Origin: Blastococcus sp. TF02-09
GTDB lineage: Bacteria; Actinomycetota; Actinomycetes; Mycobacteriales; Geodermatophilaceae
NCBI RefSeq assembly: GCF_003319105.1
Contig: NZ_QOHH01000006.1
Span: 124,001 to 188,000, forward strand
Reading direction: 5' to 3'
DNA length: 64,000 nucleotides
Positions 44,126-53,004 of the stretch are shown in pieces. Position 1 is the first letter of the stretch. Each line of letters begins with the position of its first letter. The notes below the pieces were generated by a model. The model ran no database searches. It saw nothing but the letters and a program-made list of their open reading frames with translations, and was not told where the DNA came from. Made by a program: the position numbers and the translations under genes.

Positions 44126-44704
44126 GTGGCCCGGCCGGAGGTGCAGCTGCGCGCGCTGCGTCGCGCGGACTTCCCCATGGTCGGCCGCTGGCTCGCCGAG
44201 CCGCTGGTCGCCCGCTGGTGGAACGACGACAGCTCCCTCGACGCGGTCGAGGCGCAGTACGGCCCGACGGTGGACGGCGCCGATCCCACGGCCGTGTACA
44301 TCGCCGAGCACGAGGGACGGGCCGTCGGGCTCGTCCAGGTCTACCGGTTCGACGACGAGCCGGAGTCGCTGGCCGAGCTGTCGGCGGTCTGCCCCGTGCC
44401 ACCCGGCGCGCTGAGCATCGACTACCTGCTGGGCGAACCGGACGTCCGCGGCCGCGGTCTGGGCGCGGCCATGATCACCGCGGCCGTGGCGCGCGGGTTC
44501 GCCGACCACCCGGACGCCGGCGAGGTGCTCGTCCCGGTGGTCGCGGCCAACGAGGCGTCGTGGCGGGCGCTGGAGCGGGCCGGTGGAACCCGGTACGCCG
44601 TCGGCGAGCTGGAGCCGGACAACCCGGTGGACAGCCGCGATCACGTCGTCCACAGATTCCTGCGACCTACAGCGGGGAGCCCCCGGCGGCCGACGGCGGG
44701 TTGA
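44126..44704 (+). CDS. GNAT acetyltransferase, AAC(6')/RimJ-like
   Basis: 192 residues. The GNAT core is seen in IDYLLGEPDVRGRGLGAAMITAAVARGF (acetyl-CoA pyrophosphate loop RGRGLG) and VVAANEASWRALERAGGTRYAVGEL. The N-terminal LRALRRADFPMVGRWLAEPLVARWWND resembles aminoglycoside 6'-N-acetyltransferases and related siderophore-type acyltransferases, but many relatives have unknown substrates, so resistance should not be assumed. GTG start fixed by the TAGCCT hexamer. The end overlaps the convergent lipoprotein gene by 38 bases. Confidence 0.87.
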   Translation: MARPEVQLRALRRADFPMVGRWLAEPLVARWWNDDSSLDAVEAQYGPTVDGADPTAVYIAEHEGRAVGLVQVYRFDDEPESLAELSAVCPVPPGALSIDYLLGEPDVRGRGLGAAMITAAVARGFADHPDAGEVLVPVVAANEASWRALERAGGTRYAVGELEPDNPVDSRDHVVHRFLRPTAGSPRRPTAG

Positions 44705-45788
44705 TCCGCAGCACCTTGTCGTCGTCCGCCGCCGGCGTGCCGATGCCGTCGCGGTTGGAGGTGGTGATCCACAGCGCGCCCTGCGCGTCGGCGACGACGG
44801 TCCGCAGCCGGCCGTACTGCCCGCCGAGGAACTCCTCGAGCTCGCCGGAAACCGCGCCGCCCTCGTCCACGGGGACGACGTGCACCCGCTCGCCGTCCAG
44901 CGCGCCGAGGAAGACGGCGGGGCCCAGCACGGCGCAGCCGCCCAGCCCGTCCTCGCCGGGGACGATCTCGACCACCGGGCCGGCCGGGCCCGAGTAGTCG
45001 GCCCCCTCGACGAGCTCGTCGAGCTCGTCGGCGCCGCCCCGCGCGGCGTCTGCGGCGAACAGCCGGTCCTCCGCGCCCGCGCACACGGCGGTCACGTCGC
45101 GGTGCCCGCTGGTGAACACCCGGTCCGGTCCGACGGGGCCGCCGAACACGTCGATCCGCAGCACCTTCCCCGCCAGCGAGGCGGGGTCGGTGGCCAGCGC
45201 GGGGTTCCCGGCGTCACCGGTGCCGACGAACAGGCTCCCGTCGGCGCCGAAGAGCAGGCCGCCCCCGTTGTGCACCTCGCCCCGCGGGATGCCGGTGAGC
45301 ACCGCGTTCGGCATCCCCCTGATCGGGAAGCGCACGACCCGGTTGTCGACGGCGGTGGACAGGTAGGCGTACAGCAGCCCGTCCTCGGCGAAGGTGGGGG
45401 AGACCGCCAGCCCCAGCAGCCCGCCGTCGCCGGCGGTGTCCACGCCCGGCACGACCATCAGCTCGCGGGCGGGGGAGCGGTCGGGGAACACCTGCAGGAT
45501 GCGGCCGGTGTCGCGTTCCCCGACGACCGCACTGCCGTCGGGCAGCAGGGCCAGGCCGGTGGGCACGGCCAGCCCGGTGGCGACGACGTTGGGATCGCCG
45601 CCCTCCTCCTCGGCACCGGGCTCGGCGGGCCGACCGGGGGTCGGTGCGGACGACGGAGGAGGCCCGACCTCCGGTGGCGCGCCCTCGGGTAGCGGCCGGA
45701 AGGGGCCGGAGGGCTCGTAGCCGTCCGAGCCGCACCCGGCCAGCAACAGGGCGGCCGCGAGCAGCGCACCCGCCGTCGCCCGCCGCAT
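44667..45788 (-). CDS. PQQ-dependent sugar dehydrogenase-like lipoprotein (LppZ-like)
   Basis: About 373 residues: lipoprotein signal with LAGC (Cys19), a Pro-rich linker, then a six-bladed beta-propeller with GLAVPTGLALLPDGSAVVGERDTGRI and GGLLGLAVSPTFAEDGLLYAYLS, typical of the soluble glucose/sorbosone dehydrogenase (GSDH) family. M. tuberculosis LppZ (Rv3006) belongs to this group and sits at the matching place near cfp6 and gat genes. PQQ binding is not certain. ATG 45788 follows TAGTGT by 7 bases, which also contain GGAGG. Confidence 0.85.
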   Translation of the reverse strand: MRRATAGALLAAALLLAGCGSDGYEPSGPFRPLPEGAPPEVGPPPSSAPTPGRPAEPGAEEEGGDPNVVATGLAVPTGLALLPDGSAVVGERDTGRILQVFPDRSPARELMVVPGVDTAGDGGLLGLAVSPTFAEDGLLYAYLSTAVDNRVVRFPIRGMPNAVLTGIPRGEVHNGGGLLFGADGSLFVGTGDAGNPALATDPASLAGKVLRIDVFGGPVGPDRVFTSGHRDVTAVCAGAEDRLFAADAARGGADELDELVEGADYSGPAGPVVEIVPGEDGLGGCAVLGPAVFLGALDGERVHVVPVDEGGAVSGELEEFLGGQYGRLRTVVADAQGALWITTSNRDGIGTPAADDDKVLRINPPSAAGGSPL

Positions 45789-45795
45789 GACCTCC

Positions 45796-45801
45796 ACACT
45801 A
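45796..45801 (-). promoter_or_regulatory. Putative -10 TAGTGT, leaderless start of the LppZ-like gene
   Basis: On the minus strand TAGTGT is followed by 7 bases (GGAGGTC) and ATG 45788. The GGAGG could instead act as a ribosome binding site but is very close to the ATG. Confidence 0.5.
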
Positions 45802-45901
45802 CGTGCGTCTGGGGCCGGGTCGTCGCCGTCGACGACGTCCCGAGCAGGCGCGGTGCCGGCGGCGTTCTCGCCGCTGTCGTGTCGTCGCACCGGCGGGGTC
45901 C

Positions 45902-45907
45902 TAGGGT
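45902..45907 (+). promoter_or_regulatory. Putative -10 TAGGGT, leaderless start of the hydroxyacid dehydrogenase gene
   Basis: TAGGGT, 6 bases (CGCGGT), GTG 45914. No Shine-Dalgarno sequence. Confidence 0.58.
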
Positions 45908-45913
45908 CGCGGT

Positions 45914-46861
45914 GTGGCCGACCTCGCTCTCGCAGCCGACGACACCCTGCACGTGCTCGTTCCCTCGCGCGCGCTCACAGCCGCGGTCGAGGCGGTCTCG
46001 CCGCGGGTGCGCGCGCACCGCTGGGCAGCGGCCGACGGGCCGCCCACCGGCGACGCCACCCGTTCGGCGGTCTGGGTGCCGCGGTCCGGTGGCGCACCGT
46101 TGCCAGGCGAGGAGTTCTTCGCCGCGCTGCCCGACCTGCGCGTCGTCCAGCTGCTCAGCGCCGGAGCCGAGCGCTTCGCCGGCCAGCTGCCCGAGGGCGT
46201 CGTCCTGTGCAACGCCCGCGGCGCGCACACCCCGTCGACGGCGGAGTGGGCGGTGGCCGCGACGCTCGCCGCCCAGCGCGGGCTGCCCTTCTTCGTCCGC
46301 GAGCAGGACGCCGGTCGCTGGACGCCGCGCACCCACCACAGCCTCGTCGGCGCGAACGTCCTCATCGTCGGCGCGGGCGACATCGGCCGCCGCATCGGCC
46401 GGATGCTCGCCGGCTTCGACGTCGAGCTGACCTACGTCGCGCGCACCGCCCGTGACGACGTCCGCCCGACCAGCGACCTGCCCGAGCTGCTCCCGCGGGC
46501 CGACGTCGTGATCGTCATCGTGCCGGTGACCGAGGAGACGATCGGCCTGGTCGACGCCGGCTTCCTCGCCGCCATGCGCGACGGTGCCCTGCTCGTCAAC
46601 GCCGCGCGCGGTGTCGTCGTCGACACCGACGCGCTGCTCGCCGAGCTGACCGCGGGCCGGCTGCGCGCAGCGGTCGACGTCACCGAGCCGGAGCCGCTGC
46701 CCGAGGGGCACCCGCTCTGGTCGGCGCCCGGACTGCTCATCACCCCGCACGTGGGCGGGGACGTGCCCGGCACGAACGAGCGCGCCGCCGCGGCGGTCAC
46801 CGACCAGCTCCGCCGCATCCTGGCCGGCGAGCCGCTGGAGAACGTCGTCGACGCCTATTGA
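45914..46861 (+). CDS. D-isomer-specific 2-hydroxyacid dehydrogenase
   Basis: 315 residues. The Rossmann motif is GAGDIGRRIGRML (about 153-165); the substrate-binding Arg lies in NAARGVVVDTDAL, the Glu in DVTEPEPLPEGHPLW and the catalytic His in ITPHVGGDVPG. Belongs to the broad family with glyoxylate/hydroxypyruvate reductases; the exact substrate is unknown. Separate from serA at 57.4 kb. GTG start fixed by TAGGGT. A palindromic repeat element follows the stop directly. Confidence 0.9.
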   Translation: MADLALAADDTLHVLVPSRALTAAVEAVSPRVRAHRWAAADGPPTGDATRSAVWVPRSGGAPLPGEEFFAALPDLRVVQLLSAGAERFAGQLPEGVVLCNARGAHTPSTAEWAVAATLAAQRGLPFFVREQDAGRWTPRTHHSLVGANVLIVGAGDIGRRIGRMLAGFDVELTYVARTARDDVRPTSDLPELLPRADVVIVIVPVTEETIGLVDAGFLAAMRDGALLVNAARGVVVDTDALLAELTAGRLRAAVDVTEPEPLPEGHPLWSAPGLLITPHVGGDVPGTNERAAAAVTDQLRRILAGEPLENVVDAY

Positions 46862-46865
46862 AGGA

Positions 46866-46914
46866 CCCTCGTCCCCCCACCCCTCGCACGCTCGGGGCGG
46901 GACCCTGACGAGGG
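46866..46914. repeat. Palindromic intergenic repeat, copy A
   Basis: Outer arms CCCTCGTC (46866-46873) / GACGAGGG (46907-46914); inner arms CCCACCCC (46876-46883) / GGGGCGGG (46894-46901) around loop TCGCACGCTC. Lies between convergent genes. A second copy at 56497-56545 keeps both stems by compensatory changes. Confidence 0.8.
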
Positions 46915-46928
46915 CCGTTCCAGTCCCT

Positions 46929-47294
46929 TCAGAGGAGGGGGATGCGGCCGTCGGAGGCGCGTCCGATGGCCGGCAGGTCGCGGGCGCGCACCGCGGGCAG
47001 CCGCACCTCCGTGCCGACGGTGGTGACCAGCCAGAGGTCGGCGCGCTCGCCGACGCGGACGCCGGCCACCTCGGTCCACGGCACCCGGCGCCGGCCGAGC
47101 AGCGAGCGGACGGTGACCGCCTCGCCGTCGATGTCGAAGCCGGTGCGCAGCACCCAGGCCGCGATCAGGGCCGGCACGACGAGCACGAGCAGGAACCAGG
47201 GCGAGGCCGCCGACAGCGTGGTCAGGCAGAGGGCGAACGCGAACACGGCCAGCAGCGTGGTGCGGTTCATGCGGAAGCGGGCCGGGGTGTCCAC
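46929..47294 (-). CDS. PH-domain membrane protein, Cfp6-like
   Basis: 121 residues with two transmembrane segments near the N-terminus (about 12-27 and 32-48) and then a bacterial PH domain of the low-molecular-weight-antigen-6 type ([42 protein letters not shown]). M. tuberculosis Cfp6 (Rv3004) has the same architecture and is next to ilvB. GTG 47294 has GGGAG 3-4 bases upstream plus GGGAGG further away. Role unknown. The reading frame is open upstream, but that part overlaps the HTH regulator gene. Confidence 0.83.
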   Translation of the reverse strand: MDTPARFRMNRTTLLAVFAFALCLTTLSAASPWFLLVLVVPALIAAWVLRTGFDIDGEAVTVRSLLGRRRVPWTEVAGVRVGERADLWLVTTVGTEVRLPAVRARDLPAIGRASDGRIPLL

Positions 47295-47317
47295 GACTCC
47301 CGATCCTCCCAGACGGC

Positions 47318-48136
47318 TCAGCCGGCCAGCCGGGCCAGCTTGGCGGCGCTGCCGGCCTGGGCCGCGGTGTAGACCACCAGCTGCAGGCCGGGAGCGTCGG
47401 CCGGGGTCAGCTGGTGGTGCTCGAGCACCAGGCTGCCGACCGCCGGGTGCTCGAACCGGCGCTCGGTGGAGGTGAACCGGTCGACGTCGTGGCTGGCCCA
47501 TCCCGCGCGGAAGGCGGGGCTGGCCGCCTGCAGCCGGGTCACCAGGTCCACCACGGCGGGGTCGGCCAGCCGGGGGCCCACCTCGGCGCGGAACTGGGCG
47601 AGGAAGCGCCGGCTGTCGGCGTCCCAGTCCCCGAGCAGGGACCGCACGGCGGGATCGGTGAAGACGACCCAGAGCAGGTTCCGGTCGTCCGGCGCCAGGT
47701 CGGCCACCCCCGGGTAGAGCTGCTCGTAGGCCCGGTTCCAGCCGACGATCGACCAGCTGGAGGTGATCGCGTACGCGGGGGAGGAGCCGAGGGCGTCCAT
47801 CAGCCCCTGCAGGTGCCCGGGCATCGCGTCCGGTGCCTCGACCGCCGCGAGCGGGTCGTTGCCAGAGAGCCGCAGGACGTACTCGCGCTCGGCCGTCGAC
47901 AGCTGCAGCGTGCGGGCCAGGGCGTCGACCACCTGGCGGGAGGGCCGGATGTCGCGGCCCTGCTCCAGCCACGTGTACCAGGTGTGGCTGACCCCGGCGA
48001 GGAGCGCGACCTCCTCCCGTCGCAGCCCGGGCGTGCGGCGGTTGCTGCCGGCGGGGAGCCCGACGGCGGCCGGTGCCAGCTGGCGACGGCGCGAGCTGAG
48101 GAAGTCGGCCAGTTCGCGACGTGCGGAGACGGTCAT
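47318..48136 (-). CDS. HTH transcriptional regulator (XRE N-terminus, MmyB-like ligand domain)
   Basis: 272 residues. An XRE-type helix-turn-helix lies at about 35-75 ([28 protein letters not shown]), followed by the MmyB-like C-terminal domain ([39 protein letters not shown] and [14 protein letters not shown]). Such regulators often control a neighbouring dehydrogenase or transporter and bind a lipid-like ligand. It is divergent from ilvD with a GATACCAGTATC palindrome in between. Target genes unknown; ilvD is one candidate by position. Confidence 0.9.
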   Translation of the reverse strand: MTVSARRELADFLSSRRRQLAPAAVGLPAGSNRRTPGLRREEVALLAGVSHTWYTWLEQGRDIRPSRQVVDALARTLQLSTAEREYVLRLSGNDPLAAVEAPDAMPGHLQGLMDALGSSPAYAITSSWSIVGWNRAYEQLYPGVADLAPDDRNLLWVVFTDPAVRSLLGDWDADSRRFLAQFRAEVGPRLADPAVVDLVTRLQAASPAFRAGWASHDVDRFTSTERRFEHPAVGSLVLEHHQLTPADAPGLQLVVYTAAQAGSAAKLARLAG

Positions 48137-48162
48137 CGGTGTCCTCGGTCGGTGGTGGTGTC

Positions 48163-48174
48163 GATACCAGTATC
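48163..48174. promoter_or_regulatory. Palindrome GATACCAGTATC in the HTH-ilvD spacer
   Basis: GATAC/GTATC inverted half-sites with 2 central bases; 26 bases before the HTH gene start and 46 bases before ilvD. It is AT-rich compared with its surroundings, so it may be an autoregulatory operator. Confidence 0.4.
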
Positions 48175-48206
48175 AGCACCGTCTCGGACACGTCTTCGGA
48201 GCGGCC

Positions 48207-48212
48207 TAGGCT
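48207..48212 (+). promoter_or_regulatory. Putative -10 TAGGCT, leaderless start of ilvD
   Basis: TAGGCT, 8 bases (CCTGTCCC), GTG 48221. A TCGGAC word 17 bases upstream (48184-48189) could be the -35. Confidence 0.57.
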
Positions 48213-48220
48213 CCTGTCCC

Positions 48221-49945
48221 GTGACGATCGGCGAGGACCTCATCCCAGGCAACGACTCCGCCAGCGCGACCCGCAGCTCGATGAAGCCGCGCAGCTACGA
48301 GGTGACCGACGGGGATGCCAAGGCCCCCGCCCGCGCGATGCTGCGCGCCGTCGGCATGGGCGACGAGGACATGGTCAAGCCGCAGATCGGCGTCGCCTCG
48401 TCGTGGAACGAGATCACCCCGTGCAACCTCTCGCTGGACCGGCTGGCCAAGCGGGCCAAGGACGGCGTCCGCGCCGCCGGGGGCTTCCCGATGGAGTTCG
48501 GCACCATCTCGGTCTCCGACGGCATCTCCATGGGCCACGAGGGCATGCGGGCCTCGCTGGTGTCCCGCGAGGTCATCGCCGACTCGGTCGAGACCGTCAT
48601 GTTCGCCGAGCGCCTCGACGGCTCGGTGCTGTTGGCCGGCTGCGACAAGTCGCTCCCCGGCATGCTCATGGCCGCCGCGCGGCTCGACCTCGCCAGCGTC
48701 TTCCTCTACTCCGGCTCCACGATGCCCGGGAAGCTCGACGACCGGGACCTCACGATCATCGACGTCTTCGAGGCCGTCGGCGCCTGCGCCCGCGGGCTCA
48801 TCAGCCGCGACGAGCTGACCGCGATCGAGAAGGCCGCCTGCCCCGGGCAGGGGTCCTGCGGCGGCATGTACACCGCCAACACCATGGCCAGCGTGGCCGA
48901 GGCGTTGGGCATGGCGCTCCCGGGCAGCGCCGCTCCGCCGGCGCCGGACAGCCGGCGCGACGACTACGCCCTGGCCTCCGGCGAGGCGGTCGTGAACCTC
49001 CTGCGCCAGGGCATCACCGCCCGGCAGATCATGACCAAGAAGGCGTTCGAGAACGCGATCACCGTCGTCATGGCGCTCGGTGGCTCCACCAACGCGGTGC
49101 TCCACCTCATGGCGATCGCGCACGAGGCGCAGGTCGACCTGTCGCTCGAGGACTTCAACCGGATCGGCGACCGCACGCCGCTGCTGGCCGACGTGAAGCC
49201 CTTCGGCCGGTTCGTGATGACCGACGTCGACCGCGTCGGTGGCGTGCCCGTCGTCCTCAAGGCGCTGCTGGACGCCGGCCTGCTGCACGGCGACGTGCTC
49301 ACCGTCACCGGGAAGACGATGGCGGAGAACCTGGCCGAGCTCGGCCCCACGGACCCCGACGGCGCGATCATCCACGCGATGAACGACCCGATCCACCGCA
49401 CCGGCGGGCTGGACATCCTGCACGGCTCGCTCGCCCCCGAGGGCGCGGTCGTCAAGTCGGCGGGCTTCGAGTCGACCACCTTCGAGGGCACCGCCCGCGT
49501 CTTCGACGGCGAGCAGGGCGCGATGGACGCTGTCACCGACGGCACGCTGAAGCCCGGCGACGTCGTCGTCATCAGGTACGAGGGCCCGCGCGGCGGCCCC
49601 GGGATGCGGGAGATGCTCGCCGTCACCGGCGCGATCAAGGGCGCCGGGCTGGGCAAGGACGTCCTGCTGCTCACCGACGGCCGCTTCTCCGGCGGCACCA
49701 CCGGCCTGTGCATCGGCCACGTCGCCCCGGAGGCGACCGACGGCGGACCGATCGCCTTCGTCCGCGACGGCGACCGCATCCGGCTGGACCTCAGCACCCG
49801 GACGCTGGACCTGCTGGTCGACGACGACGAGCTCGCCCGCCGCCAGGACGGCTGGGCGCCGCTGCCCCCGCGCTACACCACCGGGGTGCTCGGCAAGTAC
49901 GCCAAGCTGGTCGGATCGGCCGCGAAGGGGGCGATCTGCGGCTGA
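48221..49945 (+). CDS. ilvD: Dihydroxy-acid dehydratase
   Basis: 574 residues. It dehydrates 2,3-dihydroxy-isovalerate and -3-methylvalerate in valine and isoleucine synthesis. Fe-S and active-site motifs are present: [63 protein letters not shown], and the C-terminal [21 protein letters not shown]. The frame is open far upstream but GTG 48221 gives the family N-terminus and follows a TAGGCT hexamer. It is divergent from the HTH regulator and 3 kb upstream of ilvBNC. Confidence 0.96.
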   Translation: MTIGEDLIPGNDSASATRSSMKPRSYEVTDGDAKAPARAMLRAVGMGDEDMVKPQIGVASSWNEITPCNLSLDRLAKRAKDGVRAAGGFPMEFGTISVSDGISMGHEGMRASLVSREVIADSVETVMFAERLDGSVLLAGCDKSLPGMLMAAARLDLASVFLYSGSTMPGKLDDRDLTIIDVFEAVGACARGLISRDELTAIEKAACPGQGSCGGMYTANTMASVAEALGMALPGSAAPPAPDSRRDDYALASGEAVVNLLRQGITARQIMTKKAFENAITVVMALGGSTNAVLHLMAIAHEAQVDLSLEDFNRIGDRTPLLADVKPFGRFVMTDVDRVGGVPVVLKALLDAGLLHGDVLTVTGKTMAENLAELGPTDPDGAIIHAMNDPIHRTGGLDILHGSLAPEGAVVKSAGFESTTFEGTARVFDGEQGAMDAVTDGTLKPGDVVVIRYEGPRGGPGMREMLAVTGAIKGAGLGKDVLLLTDGRFSGGTTGLCIGHVAPEATDGGPIAFVRDGDRIRLDLSTRTLDLLVDDDELARRQDGWAPLPPRYTTGVLGKYAKLVGSAAKGAICG

Positions 49946-50032
49946 CGCCGGCGCGGGCGGGCCCCCTCCCAAGGGGTGAGGTCCGCCGCGTCGGGCTTGG
50001 CCCTCCCCACCCCCGCTGCCGAGACGATCGGT

Positions 50033-52672
50033 GTGGACCCGCGTCGCTGGTGGTTGCTCGCGGTGGCCGTGCCGGCGTTCCTCGCCTGCACCGCTGCCGC
50101 CGCGACGCCTGCCCTGCAGAAGCTCGGTGACCTCTCCGTCGTCCTCGTCGGACTGACCATCTCGGCCGTCCTCTGGACGGTCGGGAGGCAGTCGGGGCGG
50201 TCCGCGGCGTGGCGGTTGTTCGCCGCCGCGCCGCTCTTCCCGGTGATGGGCGCCGTCCTGGAGGCGGCGCTGGCCCCCGGCGAGCCGGCGGACGTGGTCG
50301 TGGTCCGCTGGCTGCCCAGCGTGCCGGGCTACGCGATCGCGGCCGTGGCGCTGCTCGCCCTGGTTGGCCGGTCGCGGCTGCGCACCGGCCGCCGAGCGGC
50401 CGTCGAGCCGGCCCTGTTCCTCACCGCGAGCCTGGTGACGGTCCGCCTGCTCGTCGGCGGACTCGGTGACGAGTGGTCCGGCATGGCTCCGGGCGAGCGC
50501 CTGGTCCTGGGCGCGGCCGTGGTCGCCACCTCGGTCACGATGACCGCGGCCCTCCTGCTGCTCTGCGTGGTGGAGCCCGCCCGACGCTGGATGGCCGCGG
50601 TGCTCCTCGTCGGCACGGTGCTGCTCACCAGCGGCCGCGGGCTGGGTACGTCCGGCGTCCTCACCGAAACCGTCGCGCTGTCCGCGGTCGCCCGCTTCCT
50701 CGTGGTCGGCGGGCTGCTGCTGCTGGGCCTGGCGGTGCTGCTCGACCCGGGCCGGGAGGCCCCGGCGCCCGCGGCCCGCGGTCCCCGGCGCACCGTCGAG
50801 GTGGGCCAGGTGCTGCCGATGGCCGCCCTCCTCGTCGCCGTGACCTCCGCCGGCGTCGTCCGGTTCACCGGCCATCACCTCGACCTGGTCACCTGGACCG
50901 GGCTCGTGCTCGCCGTCCTGCTCGCCGCCGCCCAGCGGTGGATCTCGGCGTGCCAGGAGCAGCACCTCTGGGCGCGGCTGCGGCGCAGCGAGGCCTACTT
51001 CCGCTCGCTGGTGCACTCCGGCGTCGACGCGGTCGTGATCCTGGACGACGCGCTGCGGGTCACCTGGGCCTCGCCGGCCCTGGAGCGGGTCCTCGGGCCC
51101 GCCGCGGCGCAGCTCGTCGGGCGGCCCCTGCTCGCCGCCGTGCACCCGGAGGACCAGGCCCCCCTCGCCGAGGCGCTGGCCGCCGGCGCGGGAACCTCCG
51201 CGCTGCTGGGTCTGCGCCTGCGGGACGCCGACGGCGTCTGGCGCGCCCTGGAGGCCGGCATCGCCGACCTCCGGAACGACGGGGACGTCGGTGCCGTCGT
51301 CCTCCAGTGCCGCGACATGACCGAGCGGCAGGCGCGCGAGCGCTCGCTGCAGAGCGTCGCGTACACCGACCCCATGACCGGCCTGCCCAACCGCGCCGGC
51401 GTGCTCCAGCTCCTCGACGAGCGGCTCGCCGCCGCCGCGTGCGGCGCGGAGCCGGGCACCCTGCTGATGGTCGAGCTCGACGGCATCCTGGCCGCCCGCC
51501 GGCACGCCGGCCGGGACGTCGTGAGCACCGTCGTGGCCGAGATCGGGCGTCGGCTGCGCTCCACCGTCCGCGGTGACGACGTCGTCGCCCGCATGGGCGG
51601 CGGGGCGTTCGCCGTGCTGGCCGAGGGCCGCGGCGCCGACGCCGACCGGCTCGCCGGCCGGATCCTCTCGGTCGTCGAGCAGCCGATCCTGACCGCCGCC
51701 GGCATCGTCGACCTGACCGCCAGCGTGGGCCTCGTCGAGCTCGAGGACGGGCTCGCCGTCGAGGACGTGCTCGTCCGGGCCGACCTGGCGCTGCGCGCGG
51801 CCACCGATGCCGGAGCCGGCATGGCCCAGCGCTACCGGCCCGCCCTGGGCGAGGCCGCCGCGCGCCGCGAGCAGCTGCGCGAGGACCTCCGGACCGCGCG
51901 GAGCCGCGGGGAGCTGTTCCTGCTGTTCCAGCCCGTCGTGTCCCTCGCCGACCAGCGGATCGCCGGGGTCGAGGCGCTGCTGCGGTGGCGCCACCCGACC
52001 CTGGGTGAGGTGCCCCCGGCGGAGTTCCTGCCGATCGCGGAGCAGTCCGGCCTGATCGGGGAGCTCCAGCGGTTCGCCCTGGAGGAGGCCGCGCGTGCCG
52101 GCGCCGCCCTGCCCGAGGCCGCGGCCGACGTGCGCATCGGGGTGGACGCACCGGCCGGGTACGTCGCCACCGGCGCGATGATCGCCGACGTCGAGGCCGC
52201 CCTGTGCGCCTCCGGGCTCGCCCCGGAGCGGCTGGTGCTCGAGATCGGCGACGGCACCGTGTGCTCCAGCGAGGAGCGCGGCGCGCTCGACGTCTCGACG
52301 CTGCGGCTCATGGGCGTGCACGTCTCCCTGGCCGGCTTCGGTGGCGACTCCTCGATGCTCACCCACCTCACCAAGCTGCCCATCGACATGGTCAAGCTCG
52401 ACCGCGCCTTCGTGTCGCGGATCGACCGGGACCCGAAGACCCGCGCGCTGTGCGAGTCGATCGTCGGCATCGGCCGGGCGCTGGGCATGTCCGTCGTGGC
52501 CGAGGGCGTGGAGACCTCCGCGCAGCTCGCCGTCCTGAATGGCTTCGGCTGCCACTACGCGCAGGGCTTCCTGCTGGCCCGCCCGATGCCGCTGGAGCAG
52601 CTGAGGGCGCTGCTCTCGGACGGCGCGGGTGCCGCGTGGCCGGTCCTGGTCGGCTCCAGCAGCCGGCGGTGA
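50033..52672 (+). CDS. Membrane PAS-GGDEF-EAL protein with degenerate catalytic motifs
   Basis: About 879 residues. N-terminal membrane region with about eight or nine segments (5-300), a PAS domain (about 318-430), a GGDEF domain and an EAL domain (about 615-860). The GGDEF signature reads GGGAF (522-526), lacking the acidic pair needed for cyclase activity. The EAL motif itself is EAL (647-649), but the DDFGTG metal-binding segment reads LAGFGGD (766-772), without the two Asp, and the usual VNLS Asn appears replaced (GVDAPAG). VVAEGVET and KLDRAFV are kept. So both domains look inactive, and the protein may be a c-di-GMP or GTP sensor. Alternative start GTG 49976. Confidence 0.88.
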   Translation: MDPRRWWLLAVAVPAFLACTAAAATPALQKLGDLSVVLVGLTISAVLWTVGRQSGRSAAWRLFAAAPLFPVMGAVLEAALAPGEPADVVVVRWLPSVPGYAIAAVALLALVGRSRLRTGRRAAVEPALFLTASLVTVRLLVGGLGDEWSGMAPGERLVLGAAVVATSVTMTAALLLLCVVEPARRWMAAVLLVGTVLLTSGRGLGTSGVLTETVALSAVARFLVVGGLLLLGLAVLLDPGREAPAPAARGPRRTVEVGQVLPMAALLVAVTSAGVVRFTGHHLDLVTWTGLVLAVLLAAAQRWISACQEQHLWARLRRSEAYFRSLVHSGVDAVVILDDALRVTWASPALERVLGPAAAQLVGRPLLAAVHPEDQAPLAEALAAGAGTSALLGLRLRDADGVWRALEAGIADLRNDGDVGAVVLQCRDMTERQARERSLQSVAYTDPMTGLPNRAGVLQLLDERLAAAACGAEPGTLLMVELDGILAARRHAGRDVVSTVVAEIGRRLRSTVRGDDVVARMGGGAFAVLAEGRGADADRLAGRILSVVEQPILTAAGIVDLTASVGLVELEDGLAVEDVLVRADLALRAATDAGAGMAQRYRPALGEAAARREQLREDLRTARSRGELFLLFQPVVSLADQRIAGVEALLRWRHPTLGEVPPAEFLPIAEQSGLIGELQRFALEEAARAGAALPEAAADVRIGVDAPAGYVATGAMIADVEAALCASGLAPERLVLEIGDGTVCSSEERGALDVSTLRLMGVHVSLAGFGGDSSMLTHLTKLPIDMVKLDRAFVSRIDRDPKTRALCESIVGIGRALGMSVVAEGVETSAQLAVLNGFGCHYAQGFLLARPMPLEQLRALLSDGAGAAWPVLVGSSSRR

Positions 52673-52820
52673 CCGGGCGCGCGGTGGCCACGGCGTCCCG
52701 TGCGCCTCGCGCTCGCCGGGCCGGCGCTCGGGGGAGCGGCCGTGCGAATCTGGACACACCCGTCCACACAGTGGGACGGGTCGGTTGACGGCCGCCCGGG
52801 TCGAGGCGCACAGTGTGCGG

Positions 52821-52880
52821 GTGCCCCACGCCCGTCTGCTCGTCGGCGCCTGCTCCCGCAGCGTCCTCGTAGTTCCGTAG
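52821..52880 (+). CDS. ilvB leader peptide, branched-chain-rich
   Basis: 19 codons from GTG 52821: [19 protein letters not shown] and TAG stop. Seven residues are Leu or Val, including LLV and VLVV at the end where ribosome stalling would matter. The GTG lies 6 bases after CACAGT, so the leader may itself be leaderless. GTG 52815 is an alternative start. Too short for standard gene calling; supported by the hairpins that follow. Confidence 0.65.
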   Translation: MPHARLLVGACSRSVLVVP

Positions 52881-52906
52881 CGCGCCGGTCCTCCCGACCG
52901 ACGCGC
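52880..52906 (+). promoter_or_regulatory. Hairpin at the ilvB leader stop (pause or antiterminator arm)
   Basis: GCGCGCCGGTC (52880-52890) pairs with GACCGACGCGC (52896-52906) at 10 of 11 positions, loop CTCCC. Begins at the last base of the leader stop codon. Confidence 0.6.
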
Positions 52907-52908
52907 TC

Positions 52909-52941
52909 ACCCCTCCGTGCCTGCGGCACGAGGGGTTTTTT
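52909..52941 (+). terminator. Attenuator terminator upstream of ilvB
   Basis: ACCCCTCCGTGCC (52909-52921) pairs with GGCACGAGGGGT (52925-52936) with one bulged C and a 3-base loop, directly followed by six Ts (52936-52941). One of only two T-tract terminators in the window; the other is before cimA. Confidence 0.8.
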
Positions 52942-53004
52942 GTTGCCCGACTCCGGTCGACGACCCGACGCACCCGCACCGCACGGCCCAGGAGAGACGC
53001 CGAG

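Larger units (their letters stand above)
52673..53004 (+). promoter_or_regulatory. ilvB 5' control region (332 bases without a normal gene)
   Basis: From left to right: a 112-base stretch with no recognised feature, TTGACG (52785-52790) with an 18-base spacer to CACAGT (52809-52814), a leader peptide ORF (52821-52880), a hairpin at its stop (52880-52906), a U-tract terminator (52909-52941), and the ilvB ribosome binding site AGGAG (52990-52994). The order is that of a transcription attenuator. Confidence 0.72.

Noticed and set aside
44126-44704. Calling the GNAT gene an aminoglycoside resistance gene
   Set aside because: Resemblance to AAC(6') lies in the general fold and N-terminal motif; context with gatB gives no sign of a resistance role.
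48206-52759. Minus-strand open frame of about 1500 codons opposite ilvD and the GGDEF-EAL gene
   Set aside because: It is a mirror of GC-rich codon bias: composition is Arg/Gly/His/Pro-rich without any domain, and it runs antisense through two well-supported genes.
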